DNA of 64,000 nt. Source: Candidatus Rhodoferax bjergmarkensis (lineage in GTDB: Bacteria > Pseudomonadota > Gammaproteobacteria > Burkholderiales > Burkholderiaceae_C). Location: NCBI GenBank assembly GCA_016708345.1, contig JADJFX010000009.1, forward strand, positions 1 through 64,000, given 5' to 3'. The notes under the pieces are model-generated. The model made no database searches and was not told where the DNA came from. It saw only the letters and a list, made by a program, of their open reading frames with translations. Each line of letters starts with the position of its first letter. The first letter of the stretch is position 1. A program made the translations under genes and the position numbers. Positions 1 through 8,657 of this stretch are shown piece by piece.

Positions 1-557
1 AAAAAACGTGTCTTCACCAACTGATTTATTAAAATCTTCCCTAAAAGCGAATCGCATATTTTTCGATAAATTTAATATCAATCAAAGCGTTGCCTGAGTT
101 GCCTCCATTTATGGTTTTGCCATTTTTGTATTCTTCACGGAAGTAAAGCCCACTGTCTATGAAATACTTTGGGGTGCCTGGCGGGAAAGTCGGGCGAACA
201 GGACCTATGACAAATGCAGCGTTGTGAATTCGCGCATTTGCAAGTAACTCTTCCAGCCACTGGTTTTCAACTTGCTCGTCGTCATCAACGAAGACAAGAA
301 AATCGTCATTTTTGCAAACTCGAGGCCGTGTTCCTGACCGTGGATAGGCCTTTTATTGGTTGCGCCAAGTAGGTGACGTTGTATTTTGATGTTGCCGCAG
401 CGTTGGCCGTAGTTGTCTTTGCCGACATATTGGAATCATTGTCCACCACCAAAATTGAAATGGTGGTATCGGCCAATTGCGTGACTGCAATCGCTTCTAA
501 ATTGGCTAGCAAATTCTTTAGTAATGTGGGACGACAGTACGTGCATATAGCAATCAC
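1..557 (-). pseudogene. Family 2 glycosyltransferase, 3' end outside the window, frame broken as read
   Basis: The product resembles a GT2 glycosyltransferase that adds a sugar to a growing exopolysaccharide repeat unit. The N-terminus reads MIAICTYCRP and is followed by a hydrophobic strand ending in VVDND. After a shift near 310 the frame continues with VFVDDDEQVENQW, the acidic nucleotide-sugar and metal motif, and after a second shift near 28 with a GEDTFF acceptor-site motif. Both shifts fall in A or T homopolymers, so a sequencing indel is likelier than decay. The GTG start at 557 overlaps the TAG stop of the upstream glycosyltransferase gene by one base, so the two are translationally coupled. 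It is the last visible gene of the leftward eps operon. The acceptor sugar cannot be told. Confidence 0.75.
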
Positions 558-1788
558 TAACGATTGACGGTGGTGTCAAAATGGTTTTGCAGTGTTGGCA
601 TCAGTTGCACCAGAATGCTGTCAATCTCGGAAATCATGTCGGAAACACGCGCATTCCAACTGTGACTACGAACGATTTCTTCACGGGCCATATGGCCCAT
701 TTTTGCGAATTCGTGTCGCTTGAATGGCATTCAATCAGAGCGGAGGTGAGTGAATCCAAGTCTCCTGCTTCGAACAAAAATCCAGTTCCTTTCCAGTAAT
801 TACTGAACGGGCATCAGCAAAATTGGATGCCAGCACTGGTTTGCCCATCGCCATATATTCGTATATTTTTAATGGCGAGTGGTACATTCCCCCGATTGCA
901 GACGGCAACTGCCCTGAAAAACAAAGATCAAACTTCTCGATATAACTTGGCACGGAATCACCAGACACACGACCCGTGAAAGTGACGATGTCATCAATTT
1001 TCAGTTCTTTGGCCAGTTCAAAGCCGTTCGCTCATCGCCGTCGCCAACAATAATGGCCTTATAGGTGAGCCGGATTTCTTGGCCAGTGCAATGGCCTTTA
1101 ATAAAAAGTCGACCCCTTGCCACCGCAGAAGACCACCGACAAACCCAATAACTGGAATGGCGCTGGATTGAGTTGCTGCTGCATGGCCTTGCTCGGCGCA
1201 AACTTGGTGGTATCCACACCGTTTGGAAACCACGATCACTTTGTTTGGATTCACGCCGGTCTGGGATACCAATAGATTCTTAAGCACATCGCTAACCGCG
1301 ATGATGATGTCGCAATCGTGGTAGGTGGCTATCTCCATTTTCTTTGCTAACCGGGCCAGGCTGATACTTTTCCGGTCAAACCTCGCCTCGTGGTAGAACA
1401 AACCCTGTGTTTCAATAATCCATGGCACGCCAGCCGCCTTAAATGGTTTACCTAGGGCTTGAAAGACGGCAAATCTTTCATATACATAATCTACGTCAGT
1501 GCCGATTTGTTTAAAAGCATTCAATGAGTTTTTTTTGCTGAGGCCTATTCGCGCCAAATCTGCTGCGACGCGTCCCACGGCATTGCTAAGCAAAACATCC
1601 TTAAGCGTGGAGGATGATTTGCCTTCAAAGTCTACTTGGTCCCCGAATATAAAAGGTTTGATTTGCCAGCCATGGTGTTGATAGGCATTGGTTACGCCCA
1701 ACACGTGTGCGCGCGCGCCACCACTTTGCCCGGTTGGTCGTGTTGTGACACGGGGCGCACCTGACAAATAGCCGATATTTTTCTTCAT
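557..1788 (-). pseudogene. Family 4 (group 1) glycosyltransferase, frame broken as read
   Basis: This is a GT-B fold glycosyltransferase of the exopolysaccharide operon. The start MKKNIGYLSGAP is followed by a glycine-rich SGGARAHVLG stretch. Further motifs typical of the family occur in three frames: VGGLLRWQGVDFLLKA, AIIVGDGDER, and SPLKIYEYMAMGKPVLASN, which carries the E of the nucleotide-sugar site. The C-terminus reads REEIVRSHSWNARV. At least three indels (near 1160-1020, 1000-960 and 800-690) must be undone to join these pieces. Every fragment keeps family motifs without stops, which suggests read errors. Its ATG overlaps the restored stop of the upstream GH10 gene as ATGA, and its TAG overlaps the next start. 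Sugar specificity is unknown. Confidence 0.78.
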
Positions 1789-2920
1789 GGTAAGTTGCTT
1801 TTTTCTTGTATTGAATGGGGACACTTTGAATGGCGTCAAGTAGTACCTGTCGCATCTGTTGGCGTGCCATTTCTTCGCTGTATGCCAAACCGCCATTGAT
1901 GTAGCCCAGGGGGTTTTCAGGGTTGAATTTTGGTTTTCTCAACCAACTGTAGCGATCGCTCAAGCCCCAGAGTGTTAACTCTTTGGGGATAACCTCAGCG
2001 AAAACAGTTTCCAGATACGTTTTTACGACTGCGGCGGAATTCTTGTCACGCTGTGCAGCGGTCAAATTGAAGTCCGTCTCCCTGACATCAAGTTCCGTAA
2101 TCAAAACGTCGACGCCGTTGCGCACCAGCGTTCTGCAGAAATTCTTGAGTGCATCAGTGCGCAGCGGCCTTTTGGTCGCCCAAAGGTGAGACTGCAAACC
2201 GACGGCGTCGATTGGCACACCTTTGTCACGCAGCGACAACACGAGTGCCAAAATGGCTTGCGCCTTGCGGCTCGTACTCCCATGTTGTAGTCGTTGCAGA
2301 CCAGCCGTGCGTTCGGGTCCATTTGTCTTGCCAGGTGAAACGCATTGGCGATGTAGTCCGTGCTTAGTGCGCGATACCAGGGTGTGTTGCGCAGCCCGCC
2401 GTCGATTCCATCTTCTGGCCTGATGGCTTGGTTGACGACATCCCACGAAGTTATCTGGCTTTTGTATCGGCCAACGGTGACGCGGATATGGGTTCCAAAT
2501 GCCGCTGGGCGCCACCTGCCAGTATTTCCTGCTCTGCCCAGCGGCATTGGCCATGCCAGATGAGAGGTGCCCACGCAGGCCCAAGCAGTGGTCGCTTGCA
2601 AACCGGGCAATCAAGTCCATTCCAGCGAAGTCGAAGGTGTTGGGTGCCTTGCGGGTGGCAGTCCACTTCATTTGCCATTCGGGCACCAAGGCGGCGCAGT
2701 CCTGGAGTAGGACGGCGCGGTAACTGGTGTCGATGAACTGCTCGGAACTGACCGCTGCGCCGACCACTATTCCGCGCAGCGCGCCCGCTCGGGCCAATGA
2801 GTCCGGATCGGACGGGCCGTCGCCTTGCCCGCAACCCTCCAAGTTGGCGGCCTCTGCGTTGGTTAAGGCAACCATGCCGCCTGCCAGTGCGGTCAAAAAA
2901 TCACGGCGATCGAAGCTCAA
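1785..2920 (-). pseudogene. Family 10 glycoside hydrolase (endo-1,4-beta-xylanase-like), frame broken as read
   Basis: This is a secreted GH10 enzyme of the eps operon, probably trimming or releasing polysaccharide. The N-terminus MSFDRRDFLTALAGG carries a twin-arginine-like signal. GH10 blocks follow in order: WKWTATRKAPNTFDF-like, RGH then LIWHG (one base missing between them), WDVVNQAI, NDYN, and ITELDVRE with the nucleophile Glu. The acid/base Glu of WDVVNE reads Gln (codon at 2428-2430). Two compensating indels, near 2565 and 2290, put the middle third in another frame. One extra A in the A-run near 1801-1806 would end the protein at a TGA overlapping the next ATG as ATGA, matching the neighbouring junctions. 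The start is TTG, 20 nt inside the upstream gene. Confidence 0.75.
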
Positions 2921-4251
2921 CCTTACTCAGTTCAGTATTCAAATACTTAAATTGCCGGTTAGGTCGGGCTGAGCCACCGGCGGCGTAAATAAATGACACG
3001 ACAAATAACAAATTCAAAAACTGTGTGGTGCGAAACAAGGAGCTTTCTGAGAAGTTGGAAATAAAAATATAAATGCCAAGTGCAAAAGAAATTTCGGCAC
3101 GGGCTTGCCATGGGCTTTACTCAAAATGCCGGATGCCAGATTAAAGGCGTAATAGACAAGAATGAAGCATGCCAGCGCTAAGCCAATGTAGCCAAGGTCA
3201 TTGAATATATCCAAATAACCGTTGTGTGCCTGAATCGGAGCAAACCCAAGTTGTCTGGTGATATACAAAATTCGTTCGCCAGATATATCCCAAAATCCTC
3301 CGTAACCGCCGCCATATATTTCACTGCGAAACATATTTTGCGCGGTGACGAGATCCCATAGTTTTGTGCGGCCCGTCAAGTTTTCTGATTTTCCAATCAC
3401 AGAGAATAATTCTGTTCCTTATCTCTGCAATTGATGGGAGCCAGTCAAATAGAAGCGCTATGCTGAGAGCAACTAGCAAAGCGAATGTTGCTAGAAAAAA
3501 TGGAACAATCCATGTTCTATGTTTGTTCAGCAGAGCAAACCAAAACCAATACTTAGTATTCCCGCGGTCAATACCAGTGCCATGATTGATGTCGTGCTTC
3601 TGGACAGGGCCAATGCGATGAGGCCACACACTATTAAGACCGGATTTGAGCCGATGCAGGTAGCCGCTTTGTGGCGTCAGGAAGAAACTGGCCAATACGA
3701 GAAGAGAGGCCAGTTGGCCCATCTCATTTTTTTCTGACCGGTTAGCGCCTTGCCAGCCAAGGGGTGTGAACGCGGCATGTGGGAAGAGTGCGGTGAACAG
3801 TATGGAAATGGCGAGCAGCGAGGCGAGCGGCGGTACGAGGGCCGTGGCCAATGGTGTCTTGTTGATCGCCATTGTGAATACGGCAAACACGGCCATCAAA
3901 AAACGATGCCCAGCAGCGCCGCCCTTTTAAAGGTCACAAATGGCGCTTCCGACCAAAGCGATGACAGCATGGCCAAAGCAAAGAATGTGCCTAGCAGCAA
4001 CAGGCTGCCACGTTTTTTCACCAGATAATTTTTGAAATCTTGCCAGTGGGCGCTTTCCGCCGTAACCCCCAGCAAGCCGACCACTACCAGAAGGATCCAC
4101 CCGACTTGCCGTAGCGCACTGCCATCGTCGCCGGAACCGGCTCGTTGGATTCAGTCCGAATAGCGAAAGAAAAACAGCCATCTGGAACGTCAGAACCGGC
4201 CAGCGCCGGCGGGAAAAAAGCCGACGTTGCGGGGGTAACGACTGAACTCAT
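2901..4251 (-). pseudogene. O-antigen ligase / Wzy-like polysaccharide polymerase, frame broken as read
   Basis: This is a multi-pass membrane protein of the O-antigen ligase family, expected to polymerise the exopolysaccharide repeat unit in the periplasm. Hydrophobic segments are read in different frames: MAVFLSLFG, LLLLGTFFALAMLSSLWS, MMAVFAVFTMA, WIVPFFLATFALLVALSIALLF, and a C-terminal part with the family motif GRTKLWDLV and an AHNGYLDIFNDLGYIGL loop. At least four indels break it; the one near 3896 is a T-run one base short. The ATG at 4251 overlaps the epsI stop as ATGA. The length is normal for the family once the frame is restored. Confidence 0.75.
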
Positions 4252-4937
4252 GGCAACTCGTTTGCGCGAAGACCGGCGAGCCGCTCGCGTTCTGGCGGGC
4301 TTAGATCATTGACCAGCGCCGCTACAAATTGTTGGTGAATGGAAAAGGCAGCAGCGGCATCAGCGTCGATGGTTGAGACGCGGAAAATGAGTCCATCATG
4401 AATTTGCCCTTAAGCCCGAACTGAATTTGGGCCAGTTTTGTCTGGATGCCGCCTCGCACAACCTGGTCCCCAAGTGTTGACCAGTAGGTGACGGGCTCAG
4501 ACCGATTGCCTAGTTTGGCCATTAATCTCTTGACCGGTATGTCTCCAAGCCTTGCACTGAGTGTCCCATTTTCCTTCGATAGCATTTGAAAGCCCGGGCC
4601 GGGTAGCACACTTCTGGGTAGTGCAATGCAAACGCCATCGCTTTGATTTGCGCCGTAGGCAATCGCCAACATGATGACTACACCGTCGCTGTTCACATAG
4701 GAGCGAGAAAGGGTTTGGGTGTATAGCTTTTGAAGCAAGGCTGTTTGCTGCGGGTTGATGATTTGGGCTTTGGACTGCTGCAGTTCACGCCAGTCACCAA
4801 ATTCCTTGGGCAGCAAATGCTCCAGATCAATCTTGGAACGCTGATCAGCAAGCAGGATATGCGGATGCGTCGCCCAAGGTAAGTGCAGCGGCCACCATAA
4901 GCACCAGCAGAACGATAGATTTAGTTGAAAATTTCAT
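4248..4937 (-). pseudogene. epsI: EpsI family protein of the exosortase B locus, frame broken as read
   Basis: EpsI proteins always accompany exosortases in exopolysaccharide loci and are thought to assist processing or export. The start MKFSTKSIVLLVLMVAAA is a signal or anchor segment. The body contains LLPKEFGDWRE, KLYTQTLSRSYVN, IMLAIAYGANQSDGV and EPVTYWSTLGDQVV, all characteristic of the family. One indel near 4850 separates the leader, and others near 4620-4660 and 4400 displace the region expected to read HRPEVCYPA and the tail DGLIFRVSTIDADAAAAF. With frames restored the length is about 229 residues, as expected for EpsI. It lies 63 bp downstream of xrtB; that gap is almost entirely one copy of the 56-bp repeat. 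Confidence 0.85.
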
Positions 4938-4944
4938 TTGTTTT

Positions 4945-5000
4945 GCTATTAAATTCGTAGCATTGTGCGCTTATAAATCAGGCGGTAGCGGCATATTTGG
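4945..5000 (+). repeat. 56-bp dispersed hairpin repeat, copy 1
   Basis: This is one of eleven copies of a 56-bp element in this window. It reads GCTATTAAATTCGTAGCA then TTGTGCGC, a spacer, and GGCGGTAGCGGC. It fills the gap between the xrtB stop and the epsI start in the eps operon, so it would be transcribed as an intercistronic hairpin. Confidence 0.8.
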
Positions 5001-5900
5001 CTATGAGGTTTTCACGCTGTGCCGCTGGCGGTAGTTTTCAAACGCGTGCAGCAAGGTGTCAAACCCGATGATGAGCAGCAGCGCGCTTAAAAACAGCACC
5101 ATGCCCGCAAACCCGTGCAAAAAGCCCTGGCCAGCGGCGTCGCCCCAGTGGTAGGTGATCAGGCTCAGGGCCATCACCCGGATGACGTTGGCGGTGAACG
5201 AGATGGGCACGATCAAGATGGCCAGGCCGACGTTTCTGAACAGGGAGTCGCGCCGCACAAGGTTCAGGTACAGCAGGCCCAGCGCTTCCAGCGTGAGCAG
5301 CGTGTGCAAGCCGGCGCAGGCGTCAGCCACCAGCAGCATGTATTGGCCAATTTGCAGCACAACGCCGTTGCGGCCAATGGGGTAGCCAGCCCAAAACAGC
5401 ACATGCTCGGCGGCATAGGATACGGCCATTTTCATGGGCATGGTGACGGTGTCCACCACGGCACCGGGCAGCGGCACCATGAAGATCATAAAAAACAGCG
5501 CAAACCATTGCGCCTTGAGTGCCTTGGTGCCGCGCTGTAGCAGCAGCAGGCCCACCAGCAGCCAGATGACGGAACCAATTTCAAACAGCAAAATGTCTTG
5601 CGAGCGACCCAGTGCATACAGCAGCAGGCCAAACACAAAAATTGGCCAGCCCCAGGCGCTGGGGCGTTGTCCCTGTGCGGCAAGCTCCATGGCGGCCCAG
5701 TTGCGGTAAAGCAGCCACAGGCTGATGCCCAGCACAATGGGGCCGTGCAGTTGTTCGTCGCTGCTCCAGATGCCTTTGAACAAATCAATCAGGCTGGGCA
5801 CATACAACACAGCCAACCCGATGATGACGGGTAGCCAGTTCAGAAGCTCTGTTTGCACCGTGGGCTTGGTGTGGTCAAGGTTTAGGGGCGTTGTGTTCAT
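5001..5900 (-). CDS. xrtB: Exosortase B
   Basis: This is an integral membrane cysteine transpeptidase that recognises PEP-CTERM tails on secreted proteins. The 299-residue protein has about eight hydrophobic segments. The exosortase triad is present: Cys195 in VADACAGLHTL, Arg241 in ANVIRVM and His262 in GFLHGFAG. Placement between epsG and epsI, and the EpsA-type regulator upstream, fit the B subtype. The ATG at 5900 overlaps the stop of the AlbA-type gene upstream as ATGA. A likely substrate is encoded at 15644-16210. Confidence 0.95.
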   Translation of the reverse strand: MNTTPLNLDHTKPTVQTELLNWLPVIIGLAVLYVPSLIDLFKGIWSSDEQLHGPIVLGISLWLLYRNWAAMELAAQGQRPSAWGWPIFVFGLLLYALGRSQDILLFEIGSVIWLLVGLLLLQRGTKALKAQWFALFFMIFMVPLPGAVVDTVTMPMKMAVSYAAEHVLFWAGYPIGRNGVVLQIGQYMLLVADACAGLHTLLTLEALGLLYLNLVRRDSLFRNVGLAILIVPISFTANVIRVMALSLITYHWGDAAGQGFLHGFAGMVLFLSALLLIIGFDTLLHAFENYRQRHSVKTS

Positions 5901-7303
5901 TTTGAGTCCGGCACTTTCCAGTGGCCGCCTTTGTCATGGCCGACGCGGATCAGACGGGTTTCTTGTTGCAACTTGGTCAGAGCCCGCTCAATGCTGCGGG
6001 TTGTAACGCCGGTTATTTTTGCAAGCTCGGCAATGGTGAGCGTGGGATTTTTGCGGACAGCGGTCAGGATTTTCTCCGACGTTTTCTCCGACGTTTTCTC
6101 CGACGTTTTCTCCGACGTTTTGTTGCTTGCTCCCCCATTTACTCCCCCTGTTGGCGTGGTGCGGTGCAAGACGACCCGAAACTGGTTGCCCTGTCGATCA
6201 TCGATGAATTCAATCCGTGGCCAATCCGCAAGCGCCCGAAGGATGCCGCTGCCCATGCCGTGGTAGGGCAGGATGTGGAATGCGTGGGAGGCCAATGCTG
6301 GGTTGCGCAGGTTCGACAGGCCAAACCGGATTTGGTTGGTGTCCAGGTGGTTGGGCAGGTGCCCGGGGCTGATGATCTCAACCCGGTCGGTATAGATCAG
6401 CAGGCGAATGGGGGCGTTGATCAGGTAGTCCCGGTGCACCAGGGCGTTGACCAGTATTTCTTCCAGCACCTGGTGGGGAATTTCCAGTTGCCCCGGGCTG
6501 TTAAAGCCACGGTCGCCTTGAACGTGGTGCAGGTTGCGCCCCAGGAAGGCCATGCAGTGCTGGTATTGCTGGGCCAGGGTGCCTTCGATGGTTTCGCTAT
6601 CGAGGTATTGGTGGGAATGAAGCACCGTGCCCGGAAAGGCCGCTGCTTTGATGGTGAACGCTGGCAGGTAGATGTGCGGTGCGCTGCCAAATAGCATCAT
6701 GCCCGCCAGGTTGGGTTTATCGTTGCGGGTCAGGTTCAGGTTTTGCAGCAGTTGGGGCAATGCCAGGCCGGTGGCTGCCAACGGCTTTTGATAGCGGCGC
6801 TCAAAATATTGGGTGAAGGCTGCGTGGTCAATGTGATCCAGGCTGGCCGAGGAAACGGCTTGTTCGTCAGCATGGAGCAGGCCCGACTGCTGGAACATGC
6901 GCTGCATTTCTTCACGGGCCGTTACCTGGCGCTTGTCGGCACCGGCTTTGACCCAAATGCGGCCATTGGAGTCCACATAAGGTTTGTTGAGCCCTTCTTG
7001 CACCTCAATGAGCATGACCAAACCGTGTTCGGTTTGCACGTTGGTGGAGAGTGGATTCAGAGGTGGTTTGACGTGTTGCGAGGCGGCGTTGGAGAGTATT
7101 TGGTTGAGTCGGCCGATGTCGCCAACGGTTAATCCGGCTGCAGTGCCGTCATCGCAGATACCAACCAACAGCATTCCACCGCCCATATTGGCAAAGGCGG
7201 CCAATTCCGCTGCCATGCTTTCGGTGTTGGAGAAGTCGCGCTTGAACTGGTGGTGGCTGTCTTCACCACGCGCGAGGATGGCTGCTAGCTGCTTGGGAGT
7301 CAT
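5897..7303 (-). CDS. AlbA_2 (Schlafen-type) putative DNA-binding ATPase with C-terminal winged helix
   Basis: The ATG at 7303 (MTPKQLAAILARGEDSHHQF) is preferred over a GTG nine codons upstream. The N-terminal third carries the AlbA_2 signature FKRDFSNTESMAAELAAFAN-like with GGGMLLVGI. The middle has an ATP-binding domain with EEILVNALVHRDY. The C-terminus has an HTH of the form TIAELAKITGVTTRSIERALTKL. Four tandem TSEK units link the two parts. Such proteins are usually regulators or defence-related and are not standard members of eps operons, yet this gene overlaps xrtB by ATGA and lies in the operon. It is probably an insertion that became co-transcribed. Its role here is unknown. Confidence 0.85.
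   Translation of the reverse strand: MTPKQLAAILARGEDSHHQFKRDFSNTESMAAELAAFANMGGGMLLVGICDDGTAAGLTVGDIGRLNQILSNAASQHVKPPLNPLSTNVQTEHGLVMLIEVQEGLNKPYVDSNGRIWVKAGADKRQVTAREEMQRMFQQSGLLHADEQAVSSASLDHIDHAAFTQYFERRYQKPLAATGLALPQLLQNLNLTRNDKPNLAGMMLFGSAPHIYLPAFTIKAAAFPGTVLHSHQYLDSETIEGTLAQQYQHCMAFLGRNLHHVQGDRGFNSPGQLEIPHQVLEEILVNALVHRDYLINAPIRLLIYTDRVEIISPGHLPNHLDTNQIRFGLSNLRNPALASHAFHILPYHGMGSGILRALADWPRIEFIDDRQGNQFRVVLHRTTPTGGVNGGASNKTSEKTSEKTSEKTSEKILTAVRKNPTLTIAELAKITGVTTRSIERALTKLQQETRLIRVGHDKGGHWKVPDSK
6074..6121 (-). repeat. Four tandem 12-bp units encoding TSEK repeats
   Basis: The unit CTCCGACGTTTT (plus strand) is repeated four times without mismatch. It codes for a Thr-Ser-Glu-Lys linker between the ATPase part and the winged helix of the AlbA-type protein. 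Perfect identity suggests recent slippage; copy number may vary between strains. Confidence 0.9.
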
Positions 7304-7372
7304 GACAGCACGATAATGGCCAGCACCCACGCTTGCACAGCGGTCTGTAGCGTGGGTTTGCCACGATAAATT

Positions 7373-7759
7373 TTGGGGGTGGGTGTGTTCACAAAGGTCT
7401 CTTTACCAGTTCTGCAACGCGGTTTGCGCGTGGCTGCCGGGCTGGTCGCCGTGGCGTTGCCCTTGGGCTTGTTCATTGGTGGCGCACAGCCCGTGGCGGT
7501 GGATTTGTTTCCCTGGCCGTGGGGCAAGCTGGTGCATTCGCTGGTGTTTGGTGTGCTGGCGGCAGCCGTGGCTTTTGCCAGCGGTTTGACGGGCTGGCGA
7601 GGTGTGGCTGCAGGTTTTTTTGCCAGTGTGGCGGTGGGCGCATTGGACGAGTGGCACCAAACCCACCTTACCGGTCGGCACGGTCAGTTCAGCGACATTG
7701 GCTTTGACGCTATTGGTGCTGCGCTGGGTGCGTGGATTGCCGCCCGGCGCTCGCAATGA
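7373..7759 (+). CDS. VanZ-like family membrane protein
   Basis: This small membrane protein of about 125 residues has four predicted hydrophobic segments, including AAGLVAVALPLGLFIGG and FGVLAAAVAFASGL. A DEWHQTHLTGRHGQFSDIGF stretch near the C-terminus is characteristic of VanZ-like proteins. The start could be TTG 7373 or one of the GTG codons at 7379 and 7385. It runs opposite to the eps operon and converges on epsG with a 7-bp gap. VanZ-like genes often sit next to exopolysaccharide loci with exosortases, but their function there is not established. Confidence 0.85.
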   Translation: MGVGVFTKVSLPVLQRGLRVAAGLVAVALPLGLFIGGAQPVAVDLFPWPWGKLVHSLVFGVLAAAVAFASGLTGWRGVAAGFFASVAVGALDEWHQTHLTGRHGQFSDIGFDAIGAALGAWIAARRSQ

Positions 7760-7766
7760 CGACTGC

Positions 7767-8657
7767 TTAGGCATCATTCAACACCGAGCCCACCAGCGCG
7801 ACGCCACTGTCTTGCAGGCGACGGGCGAGTTGCGTTGTTTGGGGGAGCAGGCTTTTGTTTTGACGGGCCACCAAAACGGCAGCACCGGCGCGTGCGGCGA
7901 TGATTTCGGCGTCGGCGTAATCGGTACCACAGGGGGTGTCGATCAGGATGACATCAAACTTGCCATAGGCTGCGATCAGCAGTTGACCAAAGCTCGGGCG
8001 CCCCAAAAGTTCTTGCGGGTTGGGTGGTGTTGGGCCTGCTGTCAGCACGTTGAGGTTCGGGAGTCCCGGAACGGCCTGGGCCACTTCAAGTCCGGCGCGA
8101 TCCGCCAAAATGCCGGACAGGCCCACGTTTCTTTCAAGCTTAAACATTGTTTGCTGGCTGCGATGGGCTTGGGAGCGAAGGTCGCCATCGATCAGCAGGG
8201 TGCGCTGGCCTTGCTGTGCAAACACAATGGCCAAGTTGGCTGCGACAAAACTGCGGCCTTCACCGCGCCCGGGGCTGACCAAGGCGAGTACTTTGTGGGC
8301 GGGGTCGGTGTTAAACCAGCGCAGCATGAGCTGGCTGCGCACGGCGCGCAGGTTTTCACCCACGCGGCTGAAGGGTTTGTAGGCGGCCACGAGCTCGGAG
8401 CTCAGGCTGGTGTCTTGGTCTGACAAATAGGCGTAACCGAACTGTTGGGACAGGGCAAAGTCGAGGTCAGCTTTGCTAAGCAGTTTCAAGGCCAAGGCGG
8501 CGTCGCCAAACTGGATTTGGTCCTGCTTTTGGCGCTCGCCAATGCGAACGACGTCAGCCGCACTGAGGTGGCCGGTGGCGACCAGAATGTCGCCAATCGA
8601 GCGTGTAGTGGCGGCCGAAGTGCCCGGTGGCGGGTTGAGGTTAATGACTTTGTTCAT
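7767..8657 (-). CDS. epsG: Chain-length determinant tyrosine kinase EpsG
   Basis: This is a cytoplasmic Wzc/BY-kinase-type ATPase that pairs with EpsF to control exopolysaccharide chain length. An N-terminal segment of about 90 residues (GDILVATGHLSAADVVRIGE) resembles a type II secretion E N-domain. A ParA/Wzc-like fold follows, with the Walker A-like SPGRGEGRSFVAANLA, then TLLIDGDLR (Walker A') and FDVILIDTPCGTDYADAE (Walker B). The Arg at the usual Walker A Lys position seems normal for EpsG. No tyrosine-rich tail is visible. The start overlaps the epsF stop as ATGA. Confidence 0.92.
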   Translation of the reverse strand: MNKVINLNPPPGTSAATTRSIGDILVATGHLSAADVVRIGERQKQDQIQFGDAALALKLLSKADLDFALSQQFGYAYLSDQDTSLSSELVAAYKPFSRVGENLRAVRSQLMLRWFNTDPAHKVLALVSPGRGEGRSFVAANLAIVFAQQGQRTLLIDGDLRSQAHRSQQTMFKLERNVGLSGILADRAGLEVAQAVPGLPNLNVLTAGPTPPNPQELLGRPSFGQLLIAAYGKFDVILIDTPCGTDYADAEIIAARAGAAVLVARQNKSLLPQTTQLARRLQDSGVALVGSVLNDA

